The notes below the pieces were generated by a model. That model did no database searches. It was not told the origin of the DNA and saw only the letters and a list, made by a program, of their open reading frames with translations. From positions 1-10,640 of the forward strand of contig CANIRI010000050.1 of NCBI GenBank assembly GCA_947469815.1: a DNA stretch of 10,640 bases, given 5' to 3'. A program made the translations under genes and the position numbers. The stretch comes from Comamonadaceae bacterium. GTDB taxonomy: Bacteria > Pseudomonadota > Gammaproteobacteria > Burkholderiales > Burkholderiaceae_C. Shown in pieces: positions 1 to 6,522 of this stretch (its first letter is position 1; every line of letters begins with the position of its first letter).

Positions 1-370
1 CAAAAGCCACCGACACACCCTGCCCGCCTGCTGCCAGGGCCTGCCGGTAAAAGGCATTGCTTTCTTCGGCGGTGGAGAAACCCGCGTACTGCCGGATGGT
101 CCACGGGCGCACCGCATACATGGTGGCTTGCGGGCCGCGCACATAGGGCGCAAAGCCGGGCAGCGTATTGGCGTAGGGCAAGTTGGCCGTATCCGCTGCG
201 GTGTACAGCGGCTTGACGACGATGCCGTCGGGCGTGATCCAGTTCAAGGCGGCGACATCACCGCCCGGCGCTGACTTGGCCGCCGCGCGCAGCCAGGCCG
301 CGTGGTCGCCCTGCTCAAAGGCGGGCCAGGCGCTGGGACTGGAGGGCGATGCGGGCGGCTTGGAACTCAT
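1..370 (-). CDS. scpA: Methylmalonyl-CoA mutase, N-terminal part (cut by left edge)
   Basis: This gene encodes the N-terminal 123 residues of an adenosylcobalamin-dependent methylmalonyl-CoA mutase, which interconverts (R)-methylmalonyl-CoA and succinyl-CoA in cytosolic propionyl-CoA metabolism. The visible protein starts at ATG 370-368 (MSSKPPASP...) with a short Pro/Ser-rich leader. It then has an AAKSAPGGD...LNWITPDGI segment and the family hallmark [20 protein letters not shown] (about residues 80-99), followed by [12 protein letters not shown]. The RGPQATMY...RPWTIRQY block lines the substrate channel in known mutases. The catalytic barrel remainder and the B12-binding domain (DxHxxG) lie outside the window, so length and intactness cannot be judged. 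No strong ribosome binding site precedes the ATG; the N-terminus fits homologues I recall. It is divergent from a GntR/FCD regulator that probably controls it. Recognition is by motif and is confident; the symbol scpA follows common annotation practice. Confidence 0.93.
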   Translation of the reverse strand, partial: MSSKPPASPSSPSAWPAFEQGDHAAWLRAAAKSAPGGDVAALNWITPDGIVVKPLYTAADTANLPYANTLPGFAPYVRGPQATMYAVRPWTIRQYAGFSTAEESNAFYRQALAAGGQGVSVAF

Positions 371-443
371 GGCGAATACTTTCGGATCGGGATAAAGCGT
401 ACTAACTGTAGGCACGGGGGCAGGCTCGGGGGCAGGAACGGAC

Positions 444-472
444 AGTATAACCGCCATAATTATGAATGCAAA
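444..472 (-). promoter_or_regulatory. Candidate sigma70 promoter for methylmalonyl-CoA mutase
   Basis: Read on the minus strand, TTTGCA (467-472) is followed after exactly 17 bases by TATACT (444-449), a one-mismatch -10 box. The -10 lies about 74 bases upstream of the mutase ATG. The -35 matches 4 of 6 consensus positions. This is inferred from sequence only; no equally good promoter was seen for the plus-strand regulator gene. Confidence 0.4.
455..464. promoter_or_regulatory. Perfect palindrome, candidate GntR operator
   Basis: CATAATTATG is a perfect 10-base palindrome lying between the -35 and -10 elements of the candidate mutase promoter and 36 bases upstream of the regulator start. FCD-type GntR regulators usually bind short A/T-rich palindromes and are often autoregulated from a shared divergent region, so this is a natural operator candidate. 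It lacks the TNGTNNNACNA pattern often quoted for FadR-like proteins, and a 10-base A/T palindrome can arise by chance. Confidence 0.3.
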
Positions 473-499
473 ACCTTATTTTGCCTTACACTTGCGCCC

Positions 500-1135
500 A
501 TGCCGCCCCTGACCCTCACGCCCCGCGCCCTCTACGAAGAAGTAGCCGAGCGGCTGCGCGAGCGTATTTTCAGCAGCCAGTTGTCCCCGGGCAGCTGGAT
601 TGACGAGACCCGCTTGGCCGAGGAATACGGCATCAGCCGCACCCCGCTGCGTGAAGCGCTCAAGGTGCTGGCTACCGAGGGGCTGGTCACCATGAAGATG
701 CGCCGTGGCGCGTATGTCACCGAGGTCAATGCCAAAGACCAGGCCGACGTTTACCACCTGCTCTCGCTGCTGGAATCCGACGCCGCCGGCGTGGTCGCCA
801 GCCGGGCCAGCGCGCGCGAGTTGCAGGACTTGCAGGACATCCACGCCGAGCTGGCCACCGCTGTGGGCGACACCAGCGCTTTTTTTACCGTGAACGAGCG
901 CTTCCACATGCGCCTGCTGGAGATCGCCGACAACCGCTGGCGCGATCAGCTCTGCGCCGACTTGCGCAAGGTGATGAAGCTCAACCGCCACAACTCGCTG
1001 CTGAAGGCCGGCCGCATCCAGGAGTCATTGCGCGAACACCAGGCCATCATGGATGCGCTGCTGGTGCGGGACGCGCCGCTGGCCACCCAGCGTATGCGGG
1101 AGCATTTCAGCGGCGGGCTGGAAGCAGCTGCCTAA
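500..1135 (+). CDS. GntR-family transcriptional regulator, FCD subfamily
   Basis: The product is a 211-residue DNA-binding regulator. The N-terminal winged helix-turn-helix spans about residues 10-75, with the core IDETRLAEEYGISRTPLREA (34-53) and the wing around RRGAYVTEV (69-77). The C-terminal all-helical FCD ligand domain covers about 82-205 and shows the expected metal/ligand-site pattern: N132-x3-H136 (NERFH), H180 (REHQA) and H202 (REHF). Length is normal for the family. The start was set at ATG 500 because it gives the usual N-terminus (LTPRALYEEVAERLRERI); upstream in-frame sequence is low-complexity and the two ATGs near 462-468 are out of frame. No Shine-Dalgarno is obvious. It is divergent from the methylmalonyl-CoA mutase gene, so control of propionyl-CoA/methylmalonyl-CoA metabolism is the likely role. 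Carnitine-operon control is less likely given the distance. The effector is unknown. Confidence 0.9.
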   Translation: MPPLTLTPRALYEEVAERLRERIFSSQLSPGSWIDETRLAEEYGISRTPLREALKVLATEGLVTMKMRRGAYVTEVNAKDQADVYHLLSLLESDAAGVVASRASARELQDLQDIHAELATAVGDTSAFFTVNERFHMRLLEIADNRWRDQLCADLRKVMKLNRHNSLLKAGRIQESLREHQAIMDALLVRDAPLATQRMREHFSGGLEAAA

Positions 1136-1138
1136 ACC

Positions 1139-1153
1139 GCTTCATATTGAAGC
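1139..1153. terminator. Weak candidate bidirectional terminator hairpin
   Basis: GCTTCA-TAT-TGAAGC forms a perfect 6-base stem with a 3-base loop in the 21-base gap between the convergent ends of the GntR regulator and the EamA permease. The position is right for a shared terminator, but there is no good T-run on either strand and the stem is short, so this is tentative. Confidence 0.25.
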
Positions 1154-1156
1154 CGC

Positions 1157-2053
1157 TTAAGGGTGCTGCGCCAATTTGGCGGCTTCAGCAGCTTGGCCAC
1201 GTTCATCGCGGATCAAATACAAGCCGCTCAATATGACGATGCAACCACCCACCAGGGTATAGGCGTCGGGCGTTGTGTTCCAGATCAGGTAATCGATGGC
1301 AATCGCCCAGGCCAGAGCGCTGTACTCAAAGGGGGCTACGCTGGCAGTCTTGCCGTGTTTGAAGGCGTAGGTGATCGCCACCGTGCCGCCAAAACCGGTA
1401 ATGCCCATCATCGCGATAAGCGGCCAGTGGATCGTTTGAACGGGCTGCCAATCGGGTAGCGCCAAAGCGCTGGCCCCGGCGGCCATGAAAAACGTGGTCC
1501 AGAAAACCACGCTGGCCGTGCCTTCGGTGCGGGTGATGATGCGCGCGGTCAACACCGTGCCGCTGTAGCAAAGCGACGACACCAGAATCGCCAGCGCGCC
1601 CCAGGACACCATGCTGTCGCCGCCCGGGCGCATCGCGATGAGCACGCCGCACAAGCCGATGCCAATCGCAATCCAATGCGCTCGGCGGGCCGGCTCTTTC
1701 AACAAAGGCACTGCCAGCGCGGTCACGACCAGCGGTGAGATGAAAAACAAGGTGTAGGCCTCGGCAATCGCCAGATGGCCGATGCCCAGAGAGAAGCTGC
1801 ACAACATACCCACATTGAGCACCCCGCGCAACAGGTGCATGGGCCAGCGTACCTGCACCAGGGTGCGCAGCGGAACCTGCCAGGCGATGTAGGCGCACAC
1901 CAGCGGAAAAGCCGCCAAGCCGCGCAAAGCGGCGACCTGCAACGGCGGGTACGAGCCTGTCAGCCCTTTCAGCGCCGCGTCCATCAAGGAAAAACAGCCG
2001 ACCGCGGCCAGCATCGCCAGAATGGCGCGAAAGGAAGGGCTCAGGCCGCTCAA
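1157..2053 (-). CDS. EamA-type (DMT superfamily) inner-membrane permease
   Basis: This 298-residue integral membrane protein has the internal duplication of drug/metabolite transporters: two EamA repeats, roughly residues 8-140 and 150-285, with about ten hydrophobic helices. Typical signatures are FSLMDAALKGL near the N-terminus, LRGLAAFPLV in repeat 1, and APFEYSALAWA then IVILSGLYLI in repeat 2. A short basic/acidic tail (RDERGQAAEAAKLAQHP) follows the last helix. The first codon is TTG and overlaps the TGA of the upstream HD-domain gene by three bases (TTGA), which suggests translational coupling; an internal ATG at about residue 14 is the main alternative start but would clip the first helix. 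It is the last gene of the MFS-HD-EamA unit. Substrates of DMT permeases cannot be predicted from sequence; export or import of an amino acid or quaternary amine is conceivable from context only. Confidence 0.87.
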   Translation of the reverse strand: MSGLSPSFRAILAMLAAVGCFSLMDAALKGLTGSYPPLQVAALRGLAAFPLVCAYIAWQVPLRTLVQVRWPMHLLRGVLNVGMLCSFSLGIGHLAIAEAYTLFFISPLVVTALAVPLLKEPARRAHWIAIGIGLCGVLIAMRPGGDSMVSWGALAILVSSLCYSGTVLTARIITRTEGTASVVFWTTFFMAAGASALALPDWQPVQTIHWPLIAMMGITGFGGTVAITYAFKHGKTASVAPFEYSALAWAIAIDYLIWNTTPDAYTLVGGCIVILSGLYLIRDERGQAAEAAKLAQHP

Positions 2054-2640
2054 GCGCGCGCCGGCTCTAGTGGCTCTTGCAAGACCGCCGGGTCAAACGG
2101 CGTGCGGCTGAACACCGCGTGCACCAGCGGCGCAAAGTGGGCCAACGGGGGCGTGGGGTAATCGGGGTCAAAAGAATTCTGGTCGTAGGCGGCGCAAAAG
2201 TGCTGGCAGCTGTCAAACCAGGGGTGATCGCGGTACCGCAATCGGCCATCGCGCTCCTGCCCGATATGGTGCGCGTAGTACTGCATCTGAAAGAGCGCGT
2301 GCTTCTCGACCACCCAGGTCACTTCGGCGCGCACATAGGGGCGCAGCAGCGCGGCCGCAAAGGCGGCATGGTTGGAGGGGGCGAGTTCGTCACCCATATC
2401 GTGGACCAGGGCACCGACGACCATGTCGGCATCTGCGCCGTCTGCCTCGGCCCGTGCCGCACTTTGCAGCGCGTGGGTCAGGCGGTTCACCTGGTATCCG
2501 GGCAGGGTATCGGCGGTGCGCTCCAAAGAAGCCAAGATACGCTGGGGCAAGTCGCGCATGTAATCCGCTTCCAAGGCGTGCAGCAATGCATAGTCGGCCT
2601 GGGTGCCGTCTTGCATGGCGGTGAAAGCAACATGTTCCAT
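2050..2640 (-). CDS. HD-domain protein, probable diiron oxygenase or phosphohydrolase (PhnZ/TmpB-like)
   Basis: This is a 196-residue cytosolic HD-superfamily protein. The metal-ligand set expected for a dinuclear site is visible: H56 (LTHALQ), H80-D81 (ALVHDMGD), H91 (SNHAAF), H114 (VEKHALF) and D153 (AYDQNSFDPDY). The six-ligand H...HD...H...H...D arrangement and the HALQ motif match the mixed-valent diiron oxygenases (PhnZ, TmpB, distantly myo-inositol oxygenase) rather than plain two-ligand HD phosphatases. The Tyr-x-x-Glu substrate/gating pair that I recall upstream of the first His in PhnZ is not kept: residues 46-50 read LPGYQ. Substrate is therefore unknown. It starts at ATG 2640-2638 with a good ribosome binding site, AGGAG at 2647-2651, six bases away. 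It sits 45 bases after the MFS gene and overlaps the EamA gene start, so the three are probably cotranscribed. No phosphonate genes are nearby. Family is confident; oxygenase activity is inference. Confidence 0.78.
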   Translation of the reverse strand: MEHVAFTAMQDGTQADYALLHALEADYMRDLPQRILASLERTADTLPGYQVNRLTHALQSAARAEADGADADMVVGALVHDMGDELAPSNHAAFAAALLRPYVRAEVTWVVEKHALFQMQYYAHHIGQERDGRLRYRDHPWFDSCQHFCAAYDQNSFDPDYPTPPLAHFAPLVHAVFSRTPFDPAVLQEPLEPARA

Positions 2641-2685
2641 GGCGGTCTCCTGCGGATGTGGGGCGATAGCGGTAGATGTGGAGGT

Positions 2686-3999
2686 TCAGGGATGAACTTC
2701 CTGCGCCTCGATTGTGGCTTGCCGCTTGGCGGCACGCGGATCGAGCTGCAAGACCACCAGCGAGCTGGCCTCCATGCGCACATAGTCGCTGCTATGGCCC
2801 GGGTTGCTGAAGGTACGGCCTTTGCGGGTGGCGAAAAACCAGACTGCGAGCGCCAGCAAGCCCAGCATCAAGGCAAAGTACAGCATCAGGCTCTCGGGCC
2901 CCAGCACATCCATCAACCCACCGGCCAGGGTCGGGCCGATGGTGGCGCCGATGCCGTAGAGCAACAACAGCCCGCCCGTAGTTTCCAGCACTTCGGAGGG
3001 GTCAATCAGGTCATTGGTATGCGCCACGCTCAGGCCGTAGACCGCAAACACCAGCGCGCCAAAGGCCACGCCCAGTACGAGCAAGAGGTTTTCAAACTCG
3101 CGCGCCAGATAGAAGCCCAAAAACGCGAAGGCACAGGCACCCACACACACCCAGAACAAAACCCAGCGCCGGTCGTAGCGGTCTGACAAATGGCCGATAG
3201 GCCACTGGAAAACGGCGCCACTCAAAATCGTGATGGCCATGAACGTGGCGGTGCGCCCATCACTGAAACCCACGCCGTGCCCGAAGACATTGCCCAGGCT
3301 GAAGAAGGTGCCATTGATCAGCCCCGAGCCCATGGACGCCAGCGCGCCAATAGGCGAGACCGCAAACAGACGGCGCATGCTGAGCGCCGGGGTATCGGTT
3401 TGCACCGGCTCGGCAATCGTGGTCATGGTGGTGGGCACCAGCGCAAACGAAAACAGAATCGACGCGAAAGCAAAGGGCACAAAGCCAAAGCGGTCACCCG
3501 CCAAAATGAGCCATTGGCCCAGCGCCATCGAGACACAGCTGACCGTCATGTACGCGGCAAACACCTTGCCCCGGTCTTCGCTGCCGGCCACCACATTGAG
3601 CCAGCTCTCGATCACCATGTACAAGCCCACGATACACAGCCCGGTGGTAAAACGCAGACCGCCCCAGAACCAGGGGTTGGTCCACAGCGCGTGCAACATG
3701 GGCAGCGCCGACGCCACGGAGGCCAGCACGGCAAAGGCGCGGATATAGCCGACCCGTTTGATCAGGCGCGGGCAGGCATAGGTGCCATACACAAAACCGG
3801 CGAAATAAGCCGACATCACCATGCCGGTGACCAGGCCGGAGAACTGCGCGGTACTGGCCTGCGAGCTGATGGCCACGCTCAACAGGGCGATGCCCACGAC
3901 CAGCATGGCCACGCCGCTGAACAAAGAGGCCAAAGGCCAGAACAAGGGGTTCAAAAATGTGTCCGGGGAAATGGTTGGTGGCTGCGATGATGGTGCCAC
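2686..3999 (-). CDS. MFS transporter, YcaD-like
   Basis: This 437-residue major facilitator has about twelve hydrophobic segments. The inter-domain motif-A copies read [14 protein letters not shown] (about 76-89) and [12 protein letters not shown] (269-280). VIESWLN (129-135) followed by [11 protein letters not shown] and a nearby LGQ resembles the YcaD/UPF0226 branch as I recall it. A hydrophilic C-terminal tail of about 45 residues after the last helix is longer than usual and presumably cytosolic. The start is GTG 3999-3997; no clear Shine-Dalgarno is seen at ideal distance, so the start is moderately sure. It is the first gene of the minus-strand unit, divergent from the carnitine operon across a 129-base gap. 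That position makes uptake of carnitine or a related betaine a reasonable but unproven guess, since no BCCT or ABC betaine transporter appears in the window. Confidence 0.87.
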   Translation of the reverse strand: MAPSSQPPTISPDTFLNPLFWPLASLFSGVAMLVVGIALLSVAISSQASTAQFSGLVTGMVMSAYFAGFVYGTYACPRLIKRVGYIRAFAVLASVASALPMLHALWTNPWFWGGLRFTTGLCIVGLYMVIESWLNVVAGSEDRGKVFAAYMTVSCVSMALGQWLILAGDRFGFVPFAFASILFSFALVPTTMTTIAEPVQTDTPALSMRRLFAVSPIGALASMGSGLINGTFFSLGNVFGHGVGFSDGRTATFMAITILSGAVFQWPIGHLSDRYDRRWVLFWVCVGACAFAFLGFYLAREFENLLLVLGVAFGALVFAVYGLSVAHTNDLIDPSEVLETTGGLLLLYGIGATIGPTLAGGLMDVLGPESLMLYFALMLGLLALAVWFFATRKGRTFSNPGHSSDYVRMEASSLVVLQLDPRAAKRQATIEAQEVHP

Positions 4000-4004
4000 G
4001 CGGA

Positions 4005-4039
4005 TGCGACACCGCCTGTGCGCCCTGCGACCTGTGCGC
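4005..4039. repeat. Imperfect direct repeat in the divergent regulatory region
   Basis: CCTGTGCGC occurs at 4015-4023 and again at 4031-4039, each preceded by TGCGAC (4005-4010 and 4026-4031). Repeat starts are 16 bases apart for the longer element. The pair lies between the MFS gene start and the carnitine operon, where a regulator site would be expected. No convincing -35/-10 pair was found in this 129-base gap on either strand. The region is very GC-rich, so chance repetition is possible. Confidence 0.3.
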
Positions 4040-4116
4040 GGCGCGGCGCGACAGCGCAGGGCTACACTTGCCCGCGCCTGAGCACACAGACGGCGCAGGC
4101 CAGGTCACCCACCACC

Positions 4117-4122
4117 AAGGAG
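4117..4122 (+). promoter_or_regulatory. Ribosome binding site that sets the cdhC start
   Basis: AAGGAG lies six bases before GTG 4129. It decides the start over the in-frame upstream extension to about 4018, whose Arg/Ala/Thr-rich residues do not resemble the family. Confidence 0.85.
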
Positions 4123-4128
4123 AGAGTT

Positions 4129-5016
4129 GTGAACCCCAACGTCATCATCACCTGCGCCCTGACCGGCGCGGGCGACACCGCTGGCAAAAGCCCGCATGTG
4201 CCCGTCACCCCCACGCAAATCGCCGCTGCCGCAGTCGAGGCGGCCAAGGCCGGAGCGACCGTGGTGCACTGCCACGTGCGCAACCCCGAGACGGGTCAAT
4301 TCAGCCGCGACCCGGCCTTGTACGCCGAGGTGATGGACCGGATCCGTGACTCCGGCGTGGACATCATCGTCAACCTGACCGCCGGCATGGGCGGCGACCT
4401 GGAAATCGGACCTGGCGAAACACCAACGAAGTTCGGCCCCAACACCGACCTGATCGGCCCCATGGCGCGGCTTATTCACGTCGAGCAACTGCTGCCCGAG
4501 ATCTGCACCCTGGACTGCGGCACCCTCAACTTTGGCGACGGCGACACCATTTACGTCTCCACCCCGGTGGCGCTGCGCGCCGGAGCCAAGCGCATCACCG
4601 AACTGGGTGTGAAAGCCGAGTTGGAAATTTTTGACACCGGCCATCTTTGGTTTGCCAAGCAAATGATCAAGGAAGGGTTGCTGCATGACCCCTTGTTCCA
4701 ACTCTGCCTGGGCATTCCCTGGGGCGCACCGGCCGACACCACCACCATGAAAGCCATGGTCGATAACCTGCCGCCGGGCGTGGTGTGGTCGGGCTTTGGC
4801 ATTGGCCGCACGCAAATGCCCATGGCCGCGCAGGCCATGCTGCTGGGCGGCAATGTGCGCGTGGGGCTGGAAGACAACCTGTGGCTGGACAAAGGCGTGC
4901 TGGCCACCAATGGCTCGCTCACCGAGCGCGTGGTGGAAATCATCACCCGCCTGGGCAGCAAGCCTATGACCCCGGCGCAGGGCCGCGAAAAAATGGGTCT
5001 CAAGAAGCGCGGTTAA
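4129..5016 (+). CDS. cdhC: 3-dehydrocarnitine cleavage enzyme (BKACE family)
   Basis: This 295-residue TIM-barrel zinc enzyme of the beta-keto acid cleavage family (formerly DUF849) is predicted to react 3-dehydrocarnitine with acetyl-CoA to give betainyl-CoA and acetoacetate. Visible signatures are the N-terminal strand [14 protein letters not shown] (3-16), the zinc ligands H47 and H49 in VVHCHVRNP, the third ligand candidate E248 in [15 protein letters not shown] (82-90), and [11 protein letters not shown] (221-231) with the likely catalytic Arg227. Length is typical. Family members act on many beta-keto acids; the carnitine assignment comes from the next two genes, which match cdhA and cdhB of the Pseudomonas carnitine operon. 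It is the first gene of the plus-strand operon, starts at GTG with AAGGAG six bases upstream, and is followed by cdhA after 32 bases. It is divergent from the MFS gene. Confidence 0.9.
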   Translation: MNPNVIITCALTGAGDTAGKSPHVPVTPTQIAAAAVEAAKAGATVVHCHVRNPETGQFSRDPALYAEVMDRIRDSGVDIIVNLTAGMGGDLEIGPGETPTKFGPNTDLIGPMARLIHVEQLLPEICTLDCGTLNFGDGDTIYVSTPVALRAGAKRITELGVKAELEIFDTGHLWFAKQMIKEGLLHDPLFQLCLGIPWGAPADTTTMKAMVDNLPPGVVWSGFGIGRTQMPMAAQAMLLGGNVRVGLEDNLWLDKGVLATNGSLTERVVEIITRLGSKPMTPAQGREKMGLKKRG

Positions 5017-5048
5017 TCCGCTTTATCCACCGCATTAGCTAGGACAAC

Positions 5049-6014
5049 ATGAACTTCATTACCGACATCAAAACCTTCGCAGCCCTTGGCACCGGCGTGA
5101 TCGGCAGCGGCTGGGTGGCGCGTGCGTTGGCCCACGGCCTGGACGTGATTGCATGGGACCCGGCCCACGGCGCCGAAGCCGCGTTGCGCGCGCGCACCGC
5201 CAAAGCCTGGGGCGCGCTGACCGCGCAAGGCCTGGCCCCCGGCGCATCGCAAGACCGCATGAAGTTTGTCGCCACCGTCGAAGAATGCGTGGCGAATGCT
5301 GACTTCATCCAGGAAAGCGCGCCCGAACGGCAAGACCTCAAACTGGCGCTGCATGCGCAAATCACCGCCGCTGCGCGCCCGAATGTGCTGATCGGATCGA
5401 GCACCTCCGGCCTGTTGCCGACCGACTTTTATGCCAATGCCCAGCACCCCGAGCGTTGCGTGGTGGGTCATCCCTTCAACCCGGTGTATTTGCTGCCGCT
5501 GGTGGAAGTGGTGGGCGGTGTGAACACTGCGCCCGAGGCGGTGCAAGCGGCCATGCAGGTCTACCGGTCTTTGGGCATGCGCCCGCTGCATGTGCGCAAA
5601 GAAGTGCCCGGCTTCATCGCCGACCGGCTGCTGGAGGCCATGTGGCGCGAGTCGCTGCACCTGGTCAATGACGGCGTGGCCACCACCGGCGAAATTGATG
5701 ACGCGATCCGCTTTGGTGCGGGCATGCGCTGGTCTTTCATGGGCAGCTTTTTGATCTACACGCTGGCCGGTGGTGACGCCGGGATGCGCCACTTCATGGC
5801 CCAGTTCGGCCCTGCGCTGAAATTACCCTGGACCAAGCTGGAAGCACCGGAACTCACCGATTCCCTGCTCGACGCAGTGGCCGAAGGCAGCGAAGAACAA
5901 CTGGCCGGGCGCAGCATCGCCGACTGGGAGCGCTACCGCGACGACTGCCTGATGGCAGTGCAAGCGGCTATCAAAGCAACCAAGCTCAAACACGGAATCG
6001 CGCCCGATGCCTGA
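5049..6014 (+). CDS. cdhA: L-carnitine 3-dehydrogenase
   Basis: This NAD-dependent cytosolic enzyme oxidises L-carnitine to 3-dehydrocarnitine. The product is 321 residues, the length I recall for the characterised Pseudomonas enzyme, and belongs to the 3-hydroxyacyl-CoA dehydrogenase superfamily. The Rossmann glycine motif GTGVIGSG is at 14-21, with D37 ending the second strand as expected for NAD. SSTSG is at 117-121, the catalytic His141 is in GHPFNP with E153 as its partner (PLVEVV), and N207 is in [15 protein letters not shown] (227-234) supplies aromatic residues typical of the carnitine branch, where a cationic trimethylammonium group is bound; acyl-CoA enzymes differ here. The start is ATG 5049 with AGGA at 5041-5044. 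The end overlaps the following thioesterase gene by eight bases, a strong sign of one transcript and a shared pathway. Confidence 0.93.
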   Translation: MNFITDIKTFAALGTGVIGSGWVARALAHGLDVIAWDPAHGAEAALRARTAKAWGALTAQGLAPGASQDRMKFVATVEECVANADFIQESAPERQDLKLALHAQITAAARPNVLIGSSTSGLLPTDFYANAQHPERCVVGHPFNPVYLLPLVEVVGGVNTAPEAVQAAMQVYRSLGMRPLHVRKEVPGFIADRLLEAMWRESLHLVNDGVATTGEIDDAIRFGAGMRWSFMGSFLIYTLAGGDAGMRHFMAQFGPALKLPWTKLEAPELTDSLLDAVAEGSEEQLAGRSIADWERYRDDCLMAVQAAIKATKLKHGIAPDA

Positions 6015-6510
6015 CGCACAAGCAGGCAGCACGCCGCTGCCGCTGGTCTGCTTTGAGGGCGTGGTCCTGCCCGAATGGGTGGACTACAACGGCCATTTGC
6101 GCGATGCGTTTTATTCCCTGCTGTTCAGCTACGGCGTGGACGGTTTGATGGACCGCATCGGCTTGGATGCCGCCGGGCGTGACGCCCTGTCGCATTCGCT
6201 GTTCACACTGGAAGCGCATATCCATTACCTGCGCGAGGTCAAGCTGGGCGCGGCACTGGAGGTGCGCGCACAGGTGGTGGCCATCGATGCAAAACGCTTG
6301 CATGTGGCGCTGGCACTGCATGTGCCGGGCGTGGACGGCGCTGCTGCGCTGGGCGAGCAAATGCTGCTGAACATGGACATGCATGGGCCGCGCAGCGCGC
6401 CCTTTGCGCCGGAGGTGCTGTTGCGCTTGCAGCCGCTGGCGGCGCTGCACGCCACGCTGCCGCGTCCACAACGACTGGGCAGCGTGATCGGCATGCCGGT
6501 CAAAAAATAG
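6007..6510 (+). CDS. cdhB: Betainyl-CoA thioesterase (hot-dog fold)
   Basis: This 167-residue acyl-CoA thioesterase of the 4-hydroxybenzoyl-CoA thioesterase/hot-dog superfamily is predicted to hydrolyse betainyl-CoA, the CdhC product, to glycine betaine and CoA. Key features are the [13 protein letters not shown] motif (24-36), in which D26 sits where the catalytic acid of 4HBT enzymes lies, then [15 protein letters not shown] (67-81), and the central strands ending in [11 protein letters not shown] single hot-dog domain fills the protein; it would act as an oligomer in the cytosol. The start codon lies eight bases inside the end of cdhA, so the two genes are translationally linked. The short gap to the next gene (12 bases) continues the operon. 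Product specificity is inferred from cdhA/cdhC linkage; a second paralogue follows at 7642, and the two could have swapped or overlapping substrates. Confidence 0.88.
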   Translation: MPDAQAGSTPLPLVCFEGVVLPEWVDYNGHLRDAFYSLLFSYGVDGLMDRIGLDAAGRDALSHSLFTLEAHIHYLREVKLGAALEVRAQVVAIDAKRLHVALALHVPGVDGAAALGEQMLLNMDMHGPRSAPFAPEVLLRLQPLAALHATLPRPQRLGSVIGMPVKK

Positions 6511-6522
6511 CGTCTGCTCGCC

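Noticed and set aside
302..499. Upstream in-frame extension of the GntR regulator
   Set aside because: It overlaps the start of the divergent mutase gene, has unusual low-complexity Gly/Arg/Asn composition, and ATG 500 gives the normal family N-terminus.
2077..3186. A 369-codon open frame on the plus strand
   Set aside because: It is antisense to the HD and MFS genes, which have clear family motifs. The predicted protein is low-complexity in Gly, Gln, His and Arg with no recognisable domain.
4059..4071. Possible sigma54 promoter (GG...GC) upstream of cdhC
   Set aside because: The spacing between GG and GC is nine bases, not the required ten, and the flanking bases do not match the TGGCAC/TTGC consensus well.
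4018..4128. In-frame N-terminal extension of the cleavage enzyme
   Set aside because: The extra 37 residues do not resemble the family, while AAGGAG six bases before GTG 4129 and the conserved strand beginning [10 protein letters not shown] give a clear start.
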